Shown piece by piece: positions 29,001-37,065 of a stretch of DNA of 64,000 nucleotides (within the stretch, counting starts at the first letter, position 1; every line of letters begins with the position of its first letter). The notes below the pieces were generated by a model that saw only the letters and a list, made by a program, of their open reading frames with translations, was not told the DNA's origin and ran no database searches. Source of the stretch: Vreelandella populi (GTDB taxonomy: Bacteria; Pseudomonadota; Gammaproteobacteria; Pseudomonadales; Halomonadaceae); assembly GCF_003989825.1 (NCBI RefSeq), contig NZ_RZHE01000005.1, positions 18,565 to 82,564 of the forward strand, written 5' to 3'. Both the position numbers and the translations under genes were made by a program.

Positions 29001-29655
29001 GGCGCCCAATGCCACTCAGGAAGTGGCGCTGAGCGATTTCGAGGATTTCTTCGCCCCGGGCGGCACGCTGGATACCTTCTACCAAGACAGCCTGCAGCCT
29101 TTTATCGAAGGCGCGCCTGAATACCTGGTGGATGCCGAAGGCAATTCACTGCTGCGAGATAGCCTGTACACGGCCATTCAGCAGGCCGAGCAGATCCGGC
29201 GCGCCTACTTCAGCCGTGACGGTGCGCTGGACGTGGAGTTTGCCCTCGAACCCGTCAGCCTGTCGCCGGACAAGCGGCGCAGCGTGATCAGTGTGGATGG
29301 CCAGTTGATTGAGTATGCCCACAGTGCCAGCCAGCGGGTGTCGATGATCTGGCCAAACGCGCTGCGGGGCGGGACGGAAAGCCGTATTACGATGGTGCCA
29401 AGCGAGGTGAACCGCTCACCGAGAAGCGTTGCCCAGGATGGTGCCTGGGCGTGGTTTCGGCTACTGGAACAGGCCGATATCACCAGTGTAAGCGAGCGCG
29501 AACTCGAGCTCCGGTTCAACGTTGACGGCGGCACCATGCGCTACCGTCTGTTTGCCAATGGCGCGCCTAACCCCTTCACACGCCCGCTGGCTGCAGGCTT
29601 CCGACTGCCGTCCGCCCTTTATGCTGAGCGAGGTAGCAATGCTGACCAAACTTAA
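26008..29655 (+). CDS. tssM: T6SS inner-membrane protein TssM (IcmF)
   Basis: The 1215-residue core of the membrane complex has two N-terminal membrane segments (about 38-57 and 77-94), a cytoplasmic NTPase-like domain with Walker A GVENAGKT (155-162), a third membrane segment (about 476-496) and a long periplasmic part that contacts TssJ. The intact Walker A suggests nucleotide binding, which is variable in the family. The last 17 bases overlap the next gene. Confidence 0.96.
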   Translation: MWSTITSKLSRWVPGLSRAQTAKNRANAHGNKAKGLLRLSTLLWAVLLVILVVAIWWWGPGWEVRGVMPLAPLTNRLLATLAVVTVVAVIWGVRLARRLRALDDERQLEESRLQDPIMSQVERQEDSLNQVLNELTDSLGGSNSRYRLPWYLVMGVENAGKTSLINRSGQNFALTHVMKASGQSSKQGQLGFDWWIGDKAVLIDPDGELLTQGAMEGGEPQELQRRLWDHFVGWLEHNRPQRPLDGVVLVLDLARLSHAQVAVRKAYSALLRSRLRELMERHGTRLPVYVTFSKMDLLHGFDDFFRHYSRAARRAPLGFTFTPASMNTPGKWEAEFEADYDAMLARLNQLMPTMLSECRDREERESVFRFVRQLAGLREVLFGFLTEGLSSDRFSTAAMVRGTYFTSVYQQGVPEDPFVDAAARRYGMDDSVQPAHRATRSALYFTEELFDKVIYPEAGLAGDNARVTQRRQRMRKASLAACLVLGVILVGGWTHFYQKNSVSLAAVEQRAETFLATQPEAFQSDDPTGFELLDPLDRLRHALETFDGYRTHTPYLADMGLYQGHVIGAQVERAYLAMLERQFLPALMIGIMDDMNRAEDGSNAKLSLLRVLRMMSDASGRQPERVERFMAQRWQGNFPQQGEVQRRLLMHLHYALEHSDLEGRIAEGSPSAERAMAPLQGSIAAAQQELSRQPIDERVYAALKASGNRQGEPLDLRRSVGTLFNTVFMSHNDDPENVRLPHLLTRDGFENYFLQELDRATELALIDAWVLGQRDNINFSEADRQQLQVALREHYVGDYHASWRDALRDTQLVPLPDIHQAIVVADALVGSQRPLDRLLAAVERNTSLYPELPEDDEQAREALRQSQRYQLAFAIEQPFTPINQLSQARNDNPSSLEEIKAAVTALRDYLMEIEESSNAGRAAFVSVRDRLSLRGNDPIYNLQRIADSTPEPVGRMLHNLADQSWQLMMVSATRHLESQWLDDVVAPYQERLAGRYPLAPNATQEVALSDFEDFFAPGGTLDTFYQDSLQPFIEGAPEYLVDAEGNSLLRDSLYTAIQQAEQIRRAYFSRDGALDVEFALEPVSLSPDKRRSVISVDGQLIEYAHSASQRVSMIWPNALRGGTESRITMVPSEVNRSPRSVAQDGAWAWFRLLEQADITSVSERELELRFNVDGGTMRYRLFANGAPNPFTRPLAAGFRLPSALYAERGSNADQT

Positions 29656-30226
29656 GCAGCTGTTTACCTCCGATAAAACCAAGCCGGCGGCGCGTCACAA
29701 GCGTCAGGGGAAAAAACGCTCGCGTCCTTTGGAGGACGCGCGCAATGAGGACATCGACAGCTTTATCGAGGCGGTGTATCAGGCCGATGCCAAAGGTCGC
29801 TCCCCCTGGGTGCTGCGCGATAAAAGAGTGCTCGACACGCTGCGCCGGGCGCTTGAGTTCACCGTTAACCGGCAAGTGTGGATGCAGCGGGAAAACGGCC
29901 AGGTGGCCCATTGGCAGGGTCGCCTGCTGGCGCTGCGCCACGGCGACGGGCCCCCGCTGGGCATGGTGCTGGCCTGCCGGCCGGATGACGAAGCCGCCTG
30001 GCAGCTCAAGTTTTTCTACATCAGCCGGGAGTGGAAGGGCAGCGGCCACGGCACTCGCCTGCTGATGGCGGTGAGGCGCAGTTTAAGCGGGGTGCCGCTG
30101 CAAACGCGCCTGCCGCTGGCCTGCCATTCGGCCATCGACAGCCTGGAGGCGGCGGGCTTCACCCGTCAGTACGTGGATGCGCTAGAAGTGGCAAGTTACG
30201 AAGCCCCTGCCCAGTGGGATGAGTAA
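29639..30226 (+). CDS. GNAT-fold acetyltransferase-like protein in the T6SS operon
   Basis: This 195-residue protein begins inside tssM (17-base overlap, AGG ribosome site; an in-frame ATG at 29621 is an alternative). The first 35 residues are very basic (RHKRQGKKRSR). The middle and end resemble a GNAT fold: GMVLACRPDDEAAWQLKFFYI corresponds to strand 4, and SREWKGSGHGTRLLMAV to the acetyl-CoA pyrophosphate loop (R/Q-x-x-G-x-G/A pattern) and helix. I know of no established T6SS role for such a protein. Coupling to tssM suggests a part in regulation, modification of a T6SS component or effector handling. The GNAT call is by motif only. Confidence 0.6.
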   Translation: MLTKLKQLFTSDKTKPAARHKRQGKKRSRPLEDARNEDIDSFIEAVYQADAKGRSPWVLRDKRVLDTLRRALEFTVNRQVWMQRENGQVAHWQGRLLALRHGDGPPLGMVLACRPDDEAAWQLKFFYISREWKGSGHGTRLLMAVRRSLSGVPLQTRLPLACHSAIDSLEAAGFTRQYVDALEVASYEAPAQWDE

Positions 30227-30292
30227 CCCGTCAGCGCAACAGCACAGTGGCAGGCAGGACGAATACGCGGAACCGGAACAGGAGCAGTGACA

Positions 30293-30580
30293 ATGGGCCA
30301 GAAATTTGTACTCGTAGGCGATATGGGAACCGACCACGATGGTTTCCCCCCAACGCCCGTCACCGCGGGTAGCGGCACGGTGATCATGGACGGCAAACCG
30401 GTGGCCCGAGTGGGTGACCCGCTGGAGCCCCACGATAAACCCAAGCACCCCATGCACCCACGGGCGATTGCTCAAGGTTCCGGCACGATTCTTATTGACG
30501 GCAAGCCGGCTGCTTTAACAGGCCACGCGGTCGATTGCGGCGGCGTGGTGATTGGTTCCGGTTCAGGAGAGGGTAGTTAA
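30293..30580 (+). CDS. PAAR-domain spike-tip protein
   Basis: PAAR proteins sharpen the VgrG spike and can carry effectors. This 95-residue protein has two parallel blocks ([18 protein letters not shown] and [21 protein letters not shown]) with conserved His/Cys zinc-ligand candidates, and nothing beyond the PAAR domain, so it has no fused toxin. ATG 30293 follows GGAG with 8-base spacing; an in-frame GTG at 30287 is too close to that site. vgrG starts 1 base after its stop. Confidence 0.92.
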   Translation: MGQKFVLVGDMGTDHDGFPPTPVTAGSGTVIMDGKPVARVGDPLEPHDKPKHPMHPRAIAQGSGTILIDGKPAALTGHAVDCGGVVIGSGSGEGS

Positions 30581-30581
30581 G

Positions 30582-32660
30582 ATGGCAAGCACAGGACTGC
30601 AATTCACGCTTACGTTACCCGGCGTTGATGACATCGCGGTAGTCGATTTTACCCACCGCGAGGCGCTCTCCCAGCCTTTCGAGCTGGTACTCAACCTGGC
30701 CAGCCGCGATGGTAGCCTGGACGCGGCCGAGCTGCTGGACCGCGAGGCCACCCTGACTATTTGGCAGGATGGCGAAGCGCTGCGCCAGATACACGGCATC
30801 GTCAGCGAGTTTGGCCGCGGCGACCGGGGCCACCGGCGCACCTTCTACTCCCTGGTGCTGCGCCCCGCGCTCTGGCGGCTTTCGCTACGCCACAACTCAC
30901 GTATCTTTCAGAAAGTCGACCCGCTGACCATCATCAATACCCTATGCGATGAACGGGGTATTACCGATATAGCCTTTGCCGTCACCCGCGAACTGCCCGA
31001 GCGCGAATACTGCGTGCAGTACCGCGAGACCGACCTGGCGTTTATCGAACGCCTTGCCGCCGAAGAGGGCTTGTTCTACTTCCACGAATTTGAAGAGAGC
31101 GCCCACCGGTTGGTATTTGCCGATGACCCTCAAGTGCTGGCGAATTTAGGTGAGCGAACCTACCACAGCCGCGCCGGCGGCACCGCACCCACGCGCCATG
31201 TGCGCAAGCTTAGCCACACCGCCCGCGTAGCCGCCGCCAGCGCCTCGCTAAAAGACTACAGCTTCAAGAACCCCGCCTACGCCCAGCTGCACGAACACCT
31301 GGGCCGCGACGTGGAAGCCCACGGTCAGCAAACCGACTACGAGCACTTTGATTACCCCGGTCGCTACAAGGAGGACGCCTCGGGTAAACCCTTCACCCGC
31401 ATCCGCTTGGAGCAGCTGCGCCGCGAAGCGATTACCGCGAATGCCGAAAGCGACTTGCCGGAACTCGCCCCCGGTGTGCGCTTCAGCCTGACCGACCACG
31501 ACACGCAAAGCCTTAACCGCGATTGGCAGGTAGTGGCAGTACGCCACACGGGCGAACAGCCCCAGGCGCTGGAAGAAGATGGTATGACGCACAGCGATGC
31601 CAGCGGCATGACACGCTATTTCAACCAGGTCACCTTCATGCCCGGCGACGCCCCCTGGCGCGCCACGCCCAACCCCAAGCCCCGCGTGGACGGCCCCCAG
31701 GTCGCGTTCGTGGTGGGCCCAGAAGGCGAAGAGATTCACTGCGACGAGCACGGCCGAGTGAAGGTCCAGTTCCCCTGGGACCGTTACGCCGAACCCAATG
31801 AAACGGCGAGCTGCTGGGTACGCGTGGCCCAAGGCTGGGCCGGCGGCGGCTACGGCAGTATTGCGATTCCGCGCATCGGCCACGAAGTGATCGTTTCCTT
31901 CCTGGAAGGCGACCCGGACCAGCCGCTGGTGACCGGGCGTACCTATCACGCCGTGAACACTGCCCCGTACCCTCTGCCCGAGCACAAGACCCGCACGGTC
32001 ATTCGCACCCAAAGCCACAAGGCCGACGGCTTCAACGAACTGCGCTTTGAAGACGAGGCAGGTGAAGAGCAGATATGGCTCCACGCCCAGAAAGACCTGG
32101 AGCTGTTAACGCTCAACGACCGCACCGAAGAGATTCAGAACGACAGCCACCTCAAGGTGCACAACGACCGCATCAGCGAGATCGATAACGACGATCACCA
32201 CACGGTGCACGGCAATCGCTACACCCAGGTGGACGGCGACGACCACCTGACCGTGAACGGCACCCGCCACGACAACATCGGCCAGGCACAGCTGGTGGAA
32301 GCCGGGCAGGAGATTCACCACAAGGCAGGAATGAAGGTGGTGATCGAAGCCGGCGCCGAGATCACCCTGAAAGCCGGCGGCAGCTTCCTGAAAATCGACC
32401 CCAGCGGCGTCACCATCGTGGGCCCGCAGGTCAAGATCAACTCCGGCGGCAGCCCGGGTTCGGGTAGTGGGCAGGCGGCGCAGGCGCCGCAGTTGCCGGG
32501 GCAGGCGGTTGCGGAGACGCATGAAGCGACTCCGCACGTGACTCATGAAGCACTACTGGAAGCCTCGGCAGTAGAAGCCAGTATCGTGCAGCTATGCCAA
32601 AAGCAAACTGACGGCAGCTGCCCCTTGGCCGACTGCCCATGCCGTGGTGAGGCTGGCTGA
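30582..32660 (+). CDS. vgrG: T6SS spike protein VgrG (TssI)
   Basis: The 692-residue spike protein has a gp27-like base ([49 protein letters not shown] blocks cut short here), the OB-fold gp5 region ([30 protein letters not shown], then [16 protein letters not shown]) and a C-terminal beta-helix spike with repeated HL/VHNDR-type turns. After the spike (about residue 620) comes an Ala/Gln/Pro-rich linker and a Cys-rich tail with CPLADCPC. That tail is a probable docking element for the adaptor or effector encoded next. Its TGA overlaps the adaptor ATG by one base. Confidence 0.96.
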   Translation: MASTGLQFTLTLPGVDDIAVVDFTHREALSQPFELVLNLASRDGSLDAAELLDREATLTIWQDGEALRQIHGIVSEFGRGDRGHRRTFYSLVLRPALWRLSLRHNSRIFQKVDPLTIINTLCDERGITDIAFAVTRELPEREYCVQYRETDLAFIERLAAEEGLFYFHEFEESAHRLVFADDPQVLANLGERTYHSRAGGTAPTRHVRKLSHTARVAAASASLKDYSFKNPAYAQLHEHLGRDVEAHGQQTDYEHFDYPGRYKEDASGKPFTRIRLEQLRREAITANAESDLPELAPGVRFSLTDHDTQSLNRDWQVVAVRHTGEQPQALEEDGMTHSDASGMTRYFNQVTFMPGDAPWRATPNPKPRVDGPQVAFVVGPEGEEIHCDEHGRVKVQFPWDRYAEPNETASCWVRVAQGWAGGGYGSIAIPRIGHEVIVSFLEGDPDQPLVTGRTYHAVNTAPYPLPEHKTRTVIRTQSHKADGFNELRFEDEAGEEQIWLHAQKDLELLTLNDRTEEIQNDSHLKVHNDRISEIDNDDHHTVHGNRYTQVDGDDHLTVNGTRHDNIGQAQLVEAGQEIHHKAGMKVVIEAGAEITLKAGGSFLKIDPSGVTIVGPQVKINSGGSPGSGSGQAAQAPQLPGQAVAETHEATPHVTHEALLEASAVEASIVQLCQKQTDGSCPLADCPCRGEAG

Positions 32661-33487
32661 TGCGTTATGCATTGAACCTACCTAAACAAAGCGATAAGCG
32701 TTATTGGTTAGTCGATACGGCTAGCCTTCCAGAAAGCGAGGTATTGTGTCGCTTTTATGCTATCGCGAAGCAGCCCGATTTCCGTTGGCTCTACGATGGC
32801 ACGCCCTATCAAACGGTGCGGGATAGCGGCCCCGTGTTATTGGATATCACGCACGATGATAGCGTTTGGCATCAGTGTAGTTTTGAGTGGGCGGGAGTGG
32901 CCGCGTCAGCCGTCATCGATACATCGGAATCGCTGGATGCTTTGCAAGAACGATTGGCAAACAGCCTGACCATCCAGACGCCTGGTGGCGGTTTCGGATT
33001 ACTGCGTTTTCATGAGCCTGCCCTTCTGCATCTACTGCTGGGTGAGGAGCTGTTCTCGCCTGGCAATCGCTTGGCCCTGGCGGGGGAGAATGCTTGCTGG
33101 CATTGGCCGTTATGTCAGCATCAGGGGGATGTCCTCCATGAGCGCTATGACTCAGTTAACAGTACTGGGATCGAGCCGAGCGAGACAGTAAAACTGAATA
33201 ACGTTACGCAGCAGCGGCTTGCGGGCTTAAGGCAGTTCTCCCGGCTGACGGTACTGCTGGGAGAAGCAATAAGCCGTTTCGATCTTCTGCAAACAGAAGA
33301 AGACATCACGTTTCTCTGGCGCGAGCTGGAACACTACTGGCACGCTACCTGGAAAGTCAGCCTGAAGCGTAAGCAGGCGGTTGAAAAGGTAGAAAGTATG
33401 CTGGCGCGTAGTGACACGCTTGAACAGTTCGTCGAAGAGTTGAGCGCGTACGTGAACGCCCCACTCTCTGTTGCGATGACACGATAA
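32660..33487 (+). CDS. DUF4123-type T6SS adaptor/chaperone
   Basis: The 275-residue protein resembles DUF4123 (TEC/Tap-1/VasW) adaptors, which load a specific effector onto VgrG. Supporting features are the early YWLVDTAS, the DSGPVLLDI block and GGFGLLRFHEPALLHLLL, all in the usual order for the first 130 residues. It is coupled to vgrG by TGATG and followed 11 bases later by the large effector candidate, the standard vgrG-adaptor-effector order. Codon and base use are less GC-rich than in the tss core genes. The family call is by pattern recognition. Confidence 0.82.
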   Translation: MRYALNLPKQSDKRYWLVDTASLPESEVLCRFYAIAKQPDFRWLYDGTPYQTVRDSGPVLLDITHDDSVWHQCSFEWAGVAASAVIDTSESLDALQERLANSLTIQTPGGGFGLLRFHEPALLHLLLGEELFSPGNRLALAGENACWHWPLCQHQGDVLHERYDSVNSTGIEPSETVKLNNVTQQRLAGLRQFSRLTVLLGEAISRFDLLQTEEDITFLWRELEHYWHATWKVSLKRKQAVEKVESMLARSDTLEQFVEELSAYVNAPLSVAMTR

Positions 33488-33498
33488 AGGACATAGGA

Positions 33499-36400
33499 AT
33501 GCCACAGAACCACGCATGCAGCCCCAAGGCAATCTATCTGGAAATCACTGGCCATCATGAAGATAACGCCCAGAATGAATACTGGCTTTATCAGGGAGAC
33601 GATGCCGTTGAACGCCTGGCTGAAGGAGATGCATCGGAAGGGCGTTTCGGGCCCATCGTCGAGTCGCAGAAAGAGTTTTTAGAAGAAGAGCTGGCAGACT
33701 ACCGCCTGGTACAGAAGATAGGCGATATCGAGGTGCCGTTGCTTCAGGTAGAAGAGGTTTCGCAATGCGGCCTGATCCCCAAGCAGCGAGCTTTTCAGCA
33801 TAACCTGATGGTATCGACTGTCCCCATGCTGTACCTCGACCACCATGAGTTGGCAGCAGGGCCTTGCCGGGGTGGTTTCATTTACGTATTTCTGCAGGGA
33901 CGGCTGATTCGTGAATTGGTCGTCACCCGTCTCGTAAACGGCACATTACAGTTTCTCGATAGTGATATTGCGGCCTACCGTGAGCAGGGCGAAGTACCGA
34001 CGGTACGGGAGTTTTCTGGGCCTGCCTTGTCTCACGTGCATCTACCGCTCAAGCTTAATGGTGAGACCACCAATGTACGCCTGGCCTTCTCTGACCATCC
34101 CTGGCCTTGGGTGCATATCGAACAATTGGAAGCCAATCCAGATCTGATCGAAAAGCGTTGCCAGCCTCTAGCGCTGAACGAGTCCGCTGTTAGCGTCATG
34201 CTTCAAGGGCAGGGACAAAACCTTTACCAGCACGGGCTTGAGGTCAACCGTGATGCGTGTGCGGGTAAAGCCTGGTTGGACTGGTTGCCGCCCATGCGCG
34301 CCCGCGATGCGGTATATGAGCAAGCATGGGGCAGCCCGCGCGACTATATTGAAGATCTTACGGCAGAAGGCTGGAGCGCACTGCTTGATCAGCTCGCCTC
34401 TGAGCGAACCTTCTTCGATTCCGATGAGCAGGAAGCCTCATTTCCGGATATTGACATGGCGCGCCGGCAGCGCAATTTCTCACCAGCGCTGCGTGGCACG
34501 CTGCTGCAACAGTGGTGCAACCCGCTGCGCTCGGATGAGGAGCAGGCCGAAGAAGCCCAGTTGGCGCTTATGCCAACACCGGCGGCCACGGAGGACTGTT
34601 TCGCGCCGTTACGCGATCAGAAGCTCTGCTGTATCTTCCTGCGTGACCCCAAGCAGGCAACCGAACACCTCATCGCCGATATACAGGCCAGCACCGAGCT
34701 GCTAATGGTGTTGGCAGAAAGCATGAAATACCACCCCCATGGCGCTTCGGCGGAACTGGTGCATGCCAACTGCTTCATGGACAAAGGTCCTGATGGTGAA
34801 AACAATCCACGCTATCTTGACGACTGGCTGGATCGCCGATTGGATAGGAGCCGAGAAAGCCTGTTTTCACGCCTGGCCAAAATCGAAGAGCGCCGCTTGG
34901 CGCGGTTACGACGTGATGAAGCGTTATCTGCACTGGCCGATCTTTGGGACGATACCGCGCCGGGCGCCCTGGTTCACACACTGCACGATGCCATGCTGTT
35001 TGATGATATCAACCTGCTGGAACCTTATATCATCCTGGCCCGTAGTATCGATATTCTGCTCAACGGAACTCAGCCGTTTGACCCGAAGGGAACGACCGAC
35101 GAGCTGAGTGACTACCAATCTCCCGCACGCTGCCACTCGACTTTGGAGACGTTGTATAAGGGTGAACATCTTGCCTCAGCGCTGCTATTTGAGCCCGAGC
35201 GATGCAAAGAGAATGGCTGGGGAGAAGCCTACGCACGAGACGTAGGGCGCATCACTCAAGCTTCGCAGCAAATACTAGCTCAGGAAGCCAACGCCGCCAC
35301 GATGACGGCGAATGACCTTTTGGCCCTGCAGAACCAGCTGGTCGAAGAGACCAACCCTACGGCAGATGTTATACGCCGTGTGCTCAATGGCTCCGACGCG
35401 ATTGTCATCAACACACTGCCTCCGCTGATCGCCGCCATTCCCTGGCTCAAACTGGGCCAGTCCATGTCTTTGGATATCGCTTCGGACTATGCTGATCTAA
35501 AAGGGGCCTTGGGAGGTGGGCTACCGATTAAAGCCGAACTCCAAGGTGGCGGAATTGTCTGGATTGCTCCGCGCGAGTTTAAAACAGTCACCGCTGAAAT
35601 GGCCCAAGCTAGTGCAGCCCTGCAGGCCACTGCGACTACTAATGCCTTGGGCGGCAATGCTGTCTCGTCATCGGGCAGCCAGGCCGTTCGCGTTACTGGC
35701 CGCGAAACGGGCGAATGGCGTTTTTATGGCGCGCGTACAGGCTATACGGCTTTTTGGGCTGTTTTGGCAGTGCTCGAAACCTTTAATCTATTAAATAGCA
35801 GCGCGGAGTTTCTTCCAAATTGGGATTTAGAAAGTGGAGCAAAGTTAGGGAGTGCAGGATTTGATGCATTTTTATTAAGCGCTCAAGGTTTAAAGCTCGC
35901 TAATAGCCAATGGAACATAGCTGTTAAGATTAATAACTTTCTGGATAGTTCATACGTTAAACCAATGGCTTGGCAAGATGCCATGGGCGAGGCTGCGCGA
36001 TATAGAGGTGGTTTTACATTGGTTGCTGGTCTATTGACCACCACCCTAGTGGCTAATGATGCTTATCAACTGGCCCAGCGTGGCGAGCAGCGGGCTGCAT
36101 GGTTGACCGCCGCTCAAGCTGCTTCAATGGGGGTAGCTACCGTTTACGGTTCGGGCTTTGGTGAAGCCGCCGGGCGTATATCCAAAGCTCAATTAACGCG
36201 TAATCAATTAGTCAATCGGATGCTGGGATGGGTAGGTACATCAAGGCCCGTACCAATAACGATAGTCAGCCTTGTCGCCTCTGTTTTTTTTCAATATCTA
36301 GCGACTAATAACCGAGATGATGGTTTCTCTCTCTGGGTACAGTATGGCCCGTTTGGCAGCCGTCGCGATGAGCTTGAAGGACGCCTTGCTAAGCTATCAG

Positions 36401-37065
36401 ATCAAGAAGACGACAGTGATTCAGTCGCTATTCATGATTATCTGGTACAGCTAAGAGGGGTCAGCCCCCATCAAGCCTATCTTTACCTACTGCAGGGGCT
36501 GCATGACACCTATGCTGAACTGGTATCTCCTCGAGCGTTAGCTGAGCGAACACCGCGCTTTGCCGACTGCGATATCGCGGTCAAGTTCAGCTGCGCCGGG
36601 TTACGCTATGGCGAATTTCAGCTTCCCCCTTTAGGAGTCAGCGCCGACTACTTGGCACCGGTGCCCGATATGGGGTTCACTTATCAGTATTACTCTGTCG
36701 TAAAAGGCCAACGCTTGGTGGCCTCCGCAGAAGCGGAAGACCCTGAAGATAATGCTATCCGTTATCTGGGGATCAGTTTGCCTCGCGAATGGCGACGCAC
36801 AGGTATTCCTCGTTCACATTTAGGCGTAGATCCAAACTGGCTGCGCACTAGCCGTGAGCGTTTCCAGCATGAGCCCGATTACACGCGGGAGTATCACCAA
36901 AAAGCCAATCTGGTGCGCCTGTACCTTGACGATCTAACGGGCCACGGCTCCATTCAGTTTTGGGATCGGGCTAGCAGAACCTATCAATCCATTGAGGACG
37001 AAATGACCTTTACCACGCACCCCTCCTCGTTGACTTGGGTATGGCGCCAGCAGGGAGCCCGTTGA
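33499..37065 (+). CDS. Large VasX-like T6SS effector candidate with membrane segments
   Basis: The 1188-residue protein follows the DUF4123 adaptor. The N-terminal half contains a CRGGFIYVFLQGRLIREL stretch similar to the 'RPGYLYVY...G.LW.EY' block of VasX-type and related VgrG-loaded toxins. Four hydrophobic segments lie within residues 748-940 (near 748-770, 837-860, 867-885 and 918-938), and a soluble C-terminal part of about 250 residues follows. This layout fits a membrane-disrupting, colicin-like effector. I see no catalytic motif for a nuclease, lipase or peptidoglycan hydrolase. The DNA encoding the hydrophobic region is clearly AT-richer than the tss genes. The function is inferred from context; the toxin class is uncertain. 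Confidence 0.6.
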   Translation: MPQNHACSPKAIYLEITGHHEDNAQNEYWLYQGDDAVERLAEGDASEGRFGPIVESQKEFLEEELADYRLVQKIGDIEVPLLQVEEVSQCGLIPKQRAFQHNLMVSTVPMLYLDHHELAAGPCRGGFIYVFLQGRLIRELVVTRLVNGTLQFLDSDIAAYREQGEVPTVREFSGPALSHVHLPLKLNGETTNVRLAFSDHPWPWVHIEQLEANPDLIEKRCQPLALNESAVSVMLQGQGQNLYQHGLEVNRDACAGKAWLDWLPPMRARDAVYEQAWGSPRDYIEDLTAEGWSALLDQLASERTFFDSDEQEASFPDIDMARRQRNFSPALRGTLLQQWCNPLRSDEEQAEEAQLALMPTPAATEDCFAPLRDQKLCCIFLRDPKQATEHLIADIQASTELLMVLAESMKYHPHGASAELVHANCFMDKGPDGENNPRYLDDWLDRRLDRSRESLFSRLAKIEERRLARLRRDEALSALADLWDDTAPGALVHTLHDAMLFDDINLLEPYIILARSIDILLNGTQPFDPKGTTDELSDYQSPARCHSTLETLYKGEHLASALLFEPERCKENGWGEAYARDVGRITQASQQILAQEANAATMTANDLLALQNQLVEETNPTADVIRRVLNGSDAIVINTLPPLIAAIPWLKLGQSMSLDIASDYADLKGALGGGLPIKAELQGGGIVWIAPREFKTVTAEMAQASAALQATATTNALGGNAVSSSGSQAVRVTGRETGEWRFYGARTGYTAFWAVLAVLETFNLLNSSAEFLPNWDLESGAKLGSAGFDAFLLSAQGLKLANSQWNIAVKINNFLDSSYVKPMAWQDAMGEAARYRGGFTLVAGLLTTTLVANDAYQLAQRGEQRAAWLTAAQAASMGVATVYGSGFGEAAGRISKAQLTRNQLVNRMLGWVGTSRPVPITIVSLVASVFFQYLATNNRDDGFSLWVQYGPFGSRRDELEGRLAKLSDQEDDSDSVAIHDYLVQLRGVSPHQAYLYLLQGLHDTYAELVSPRALAERTPRFADCDIAVKFSCAGLRYGEFQLPPLGVSADYLAPVPDMGFTYQYYSVVKGQRLVASAEAEDPEDNAIRYLGISLPREWRRTGIPRSHLGVDPNWLRTSRERFQHEPDYTREYHQKANLVRLYLDDLTGHGSIQFWDRASRTYQSIEDEMTFTTHPSSLTWVWRQQGAR

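Noticed and set aside
30227..30292. A second sigma-54 promoter driving the PAAR-vgrG module
   Set aside because: The only GG/GC pairs in this gap have spacings of 8, 12 or 16 bases; none is 10. The module is probably transcribed from upstream.
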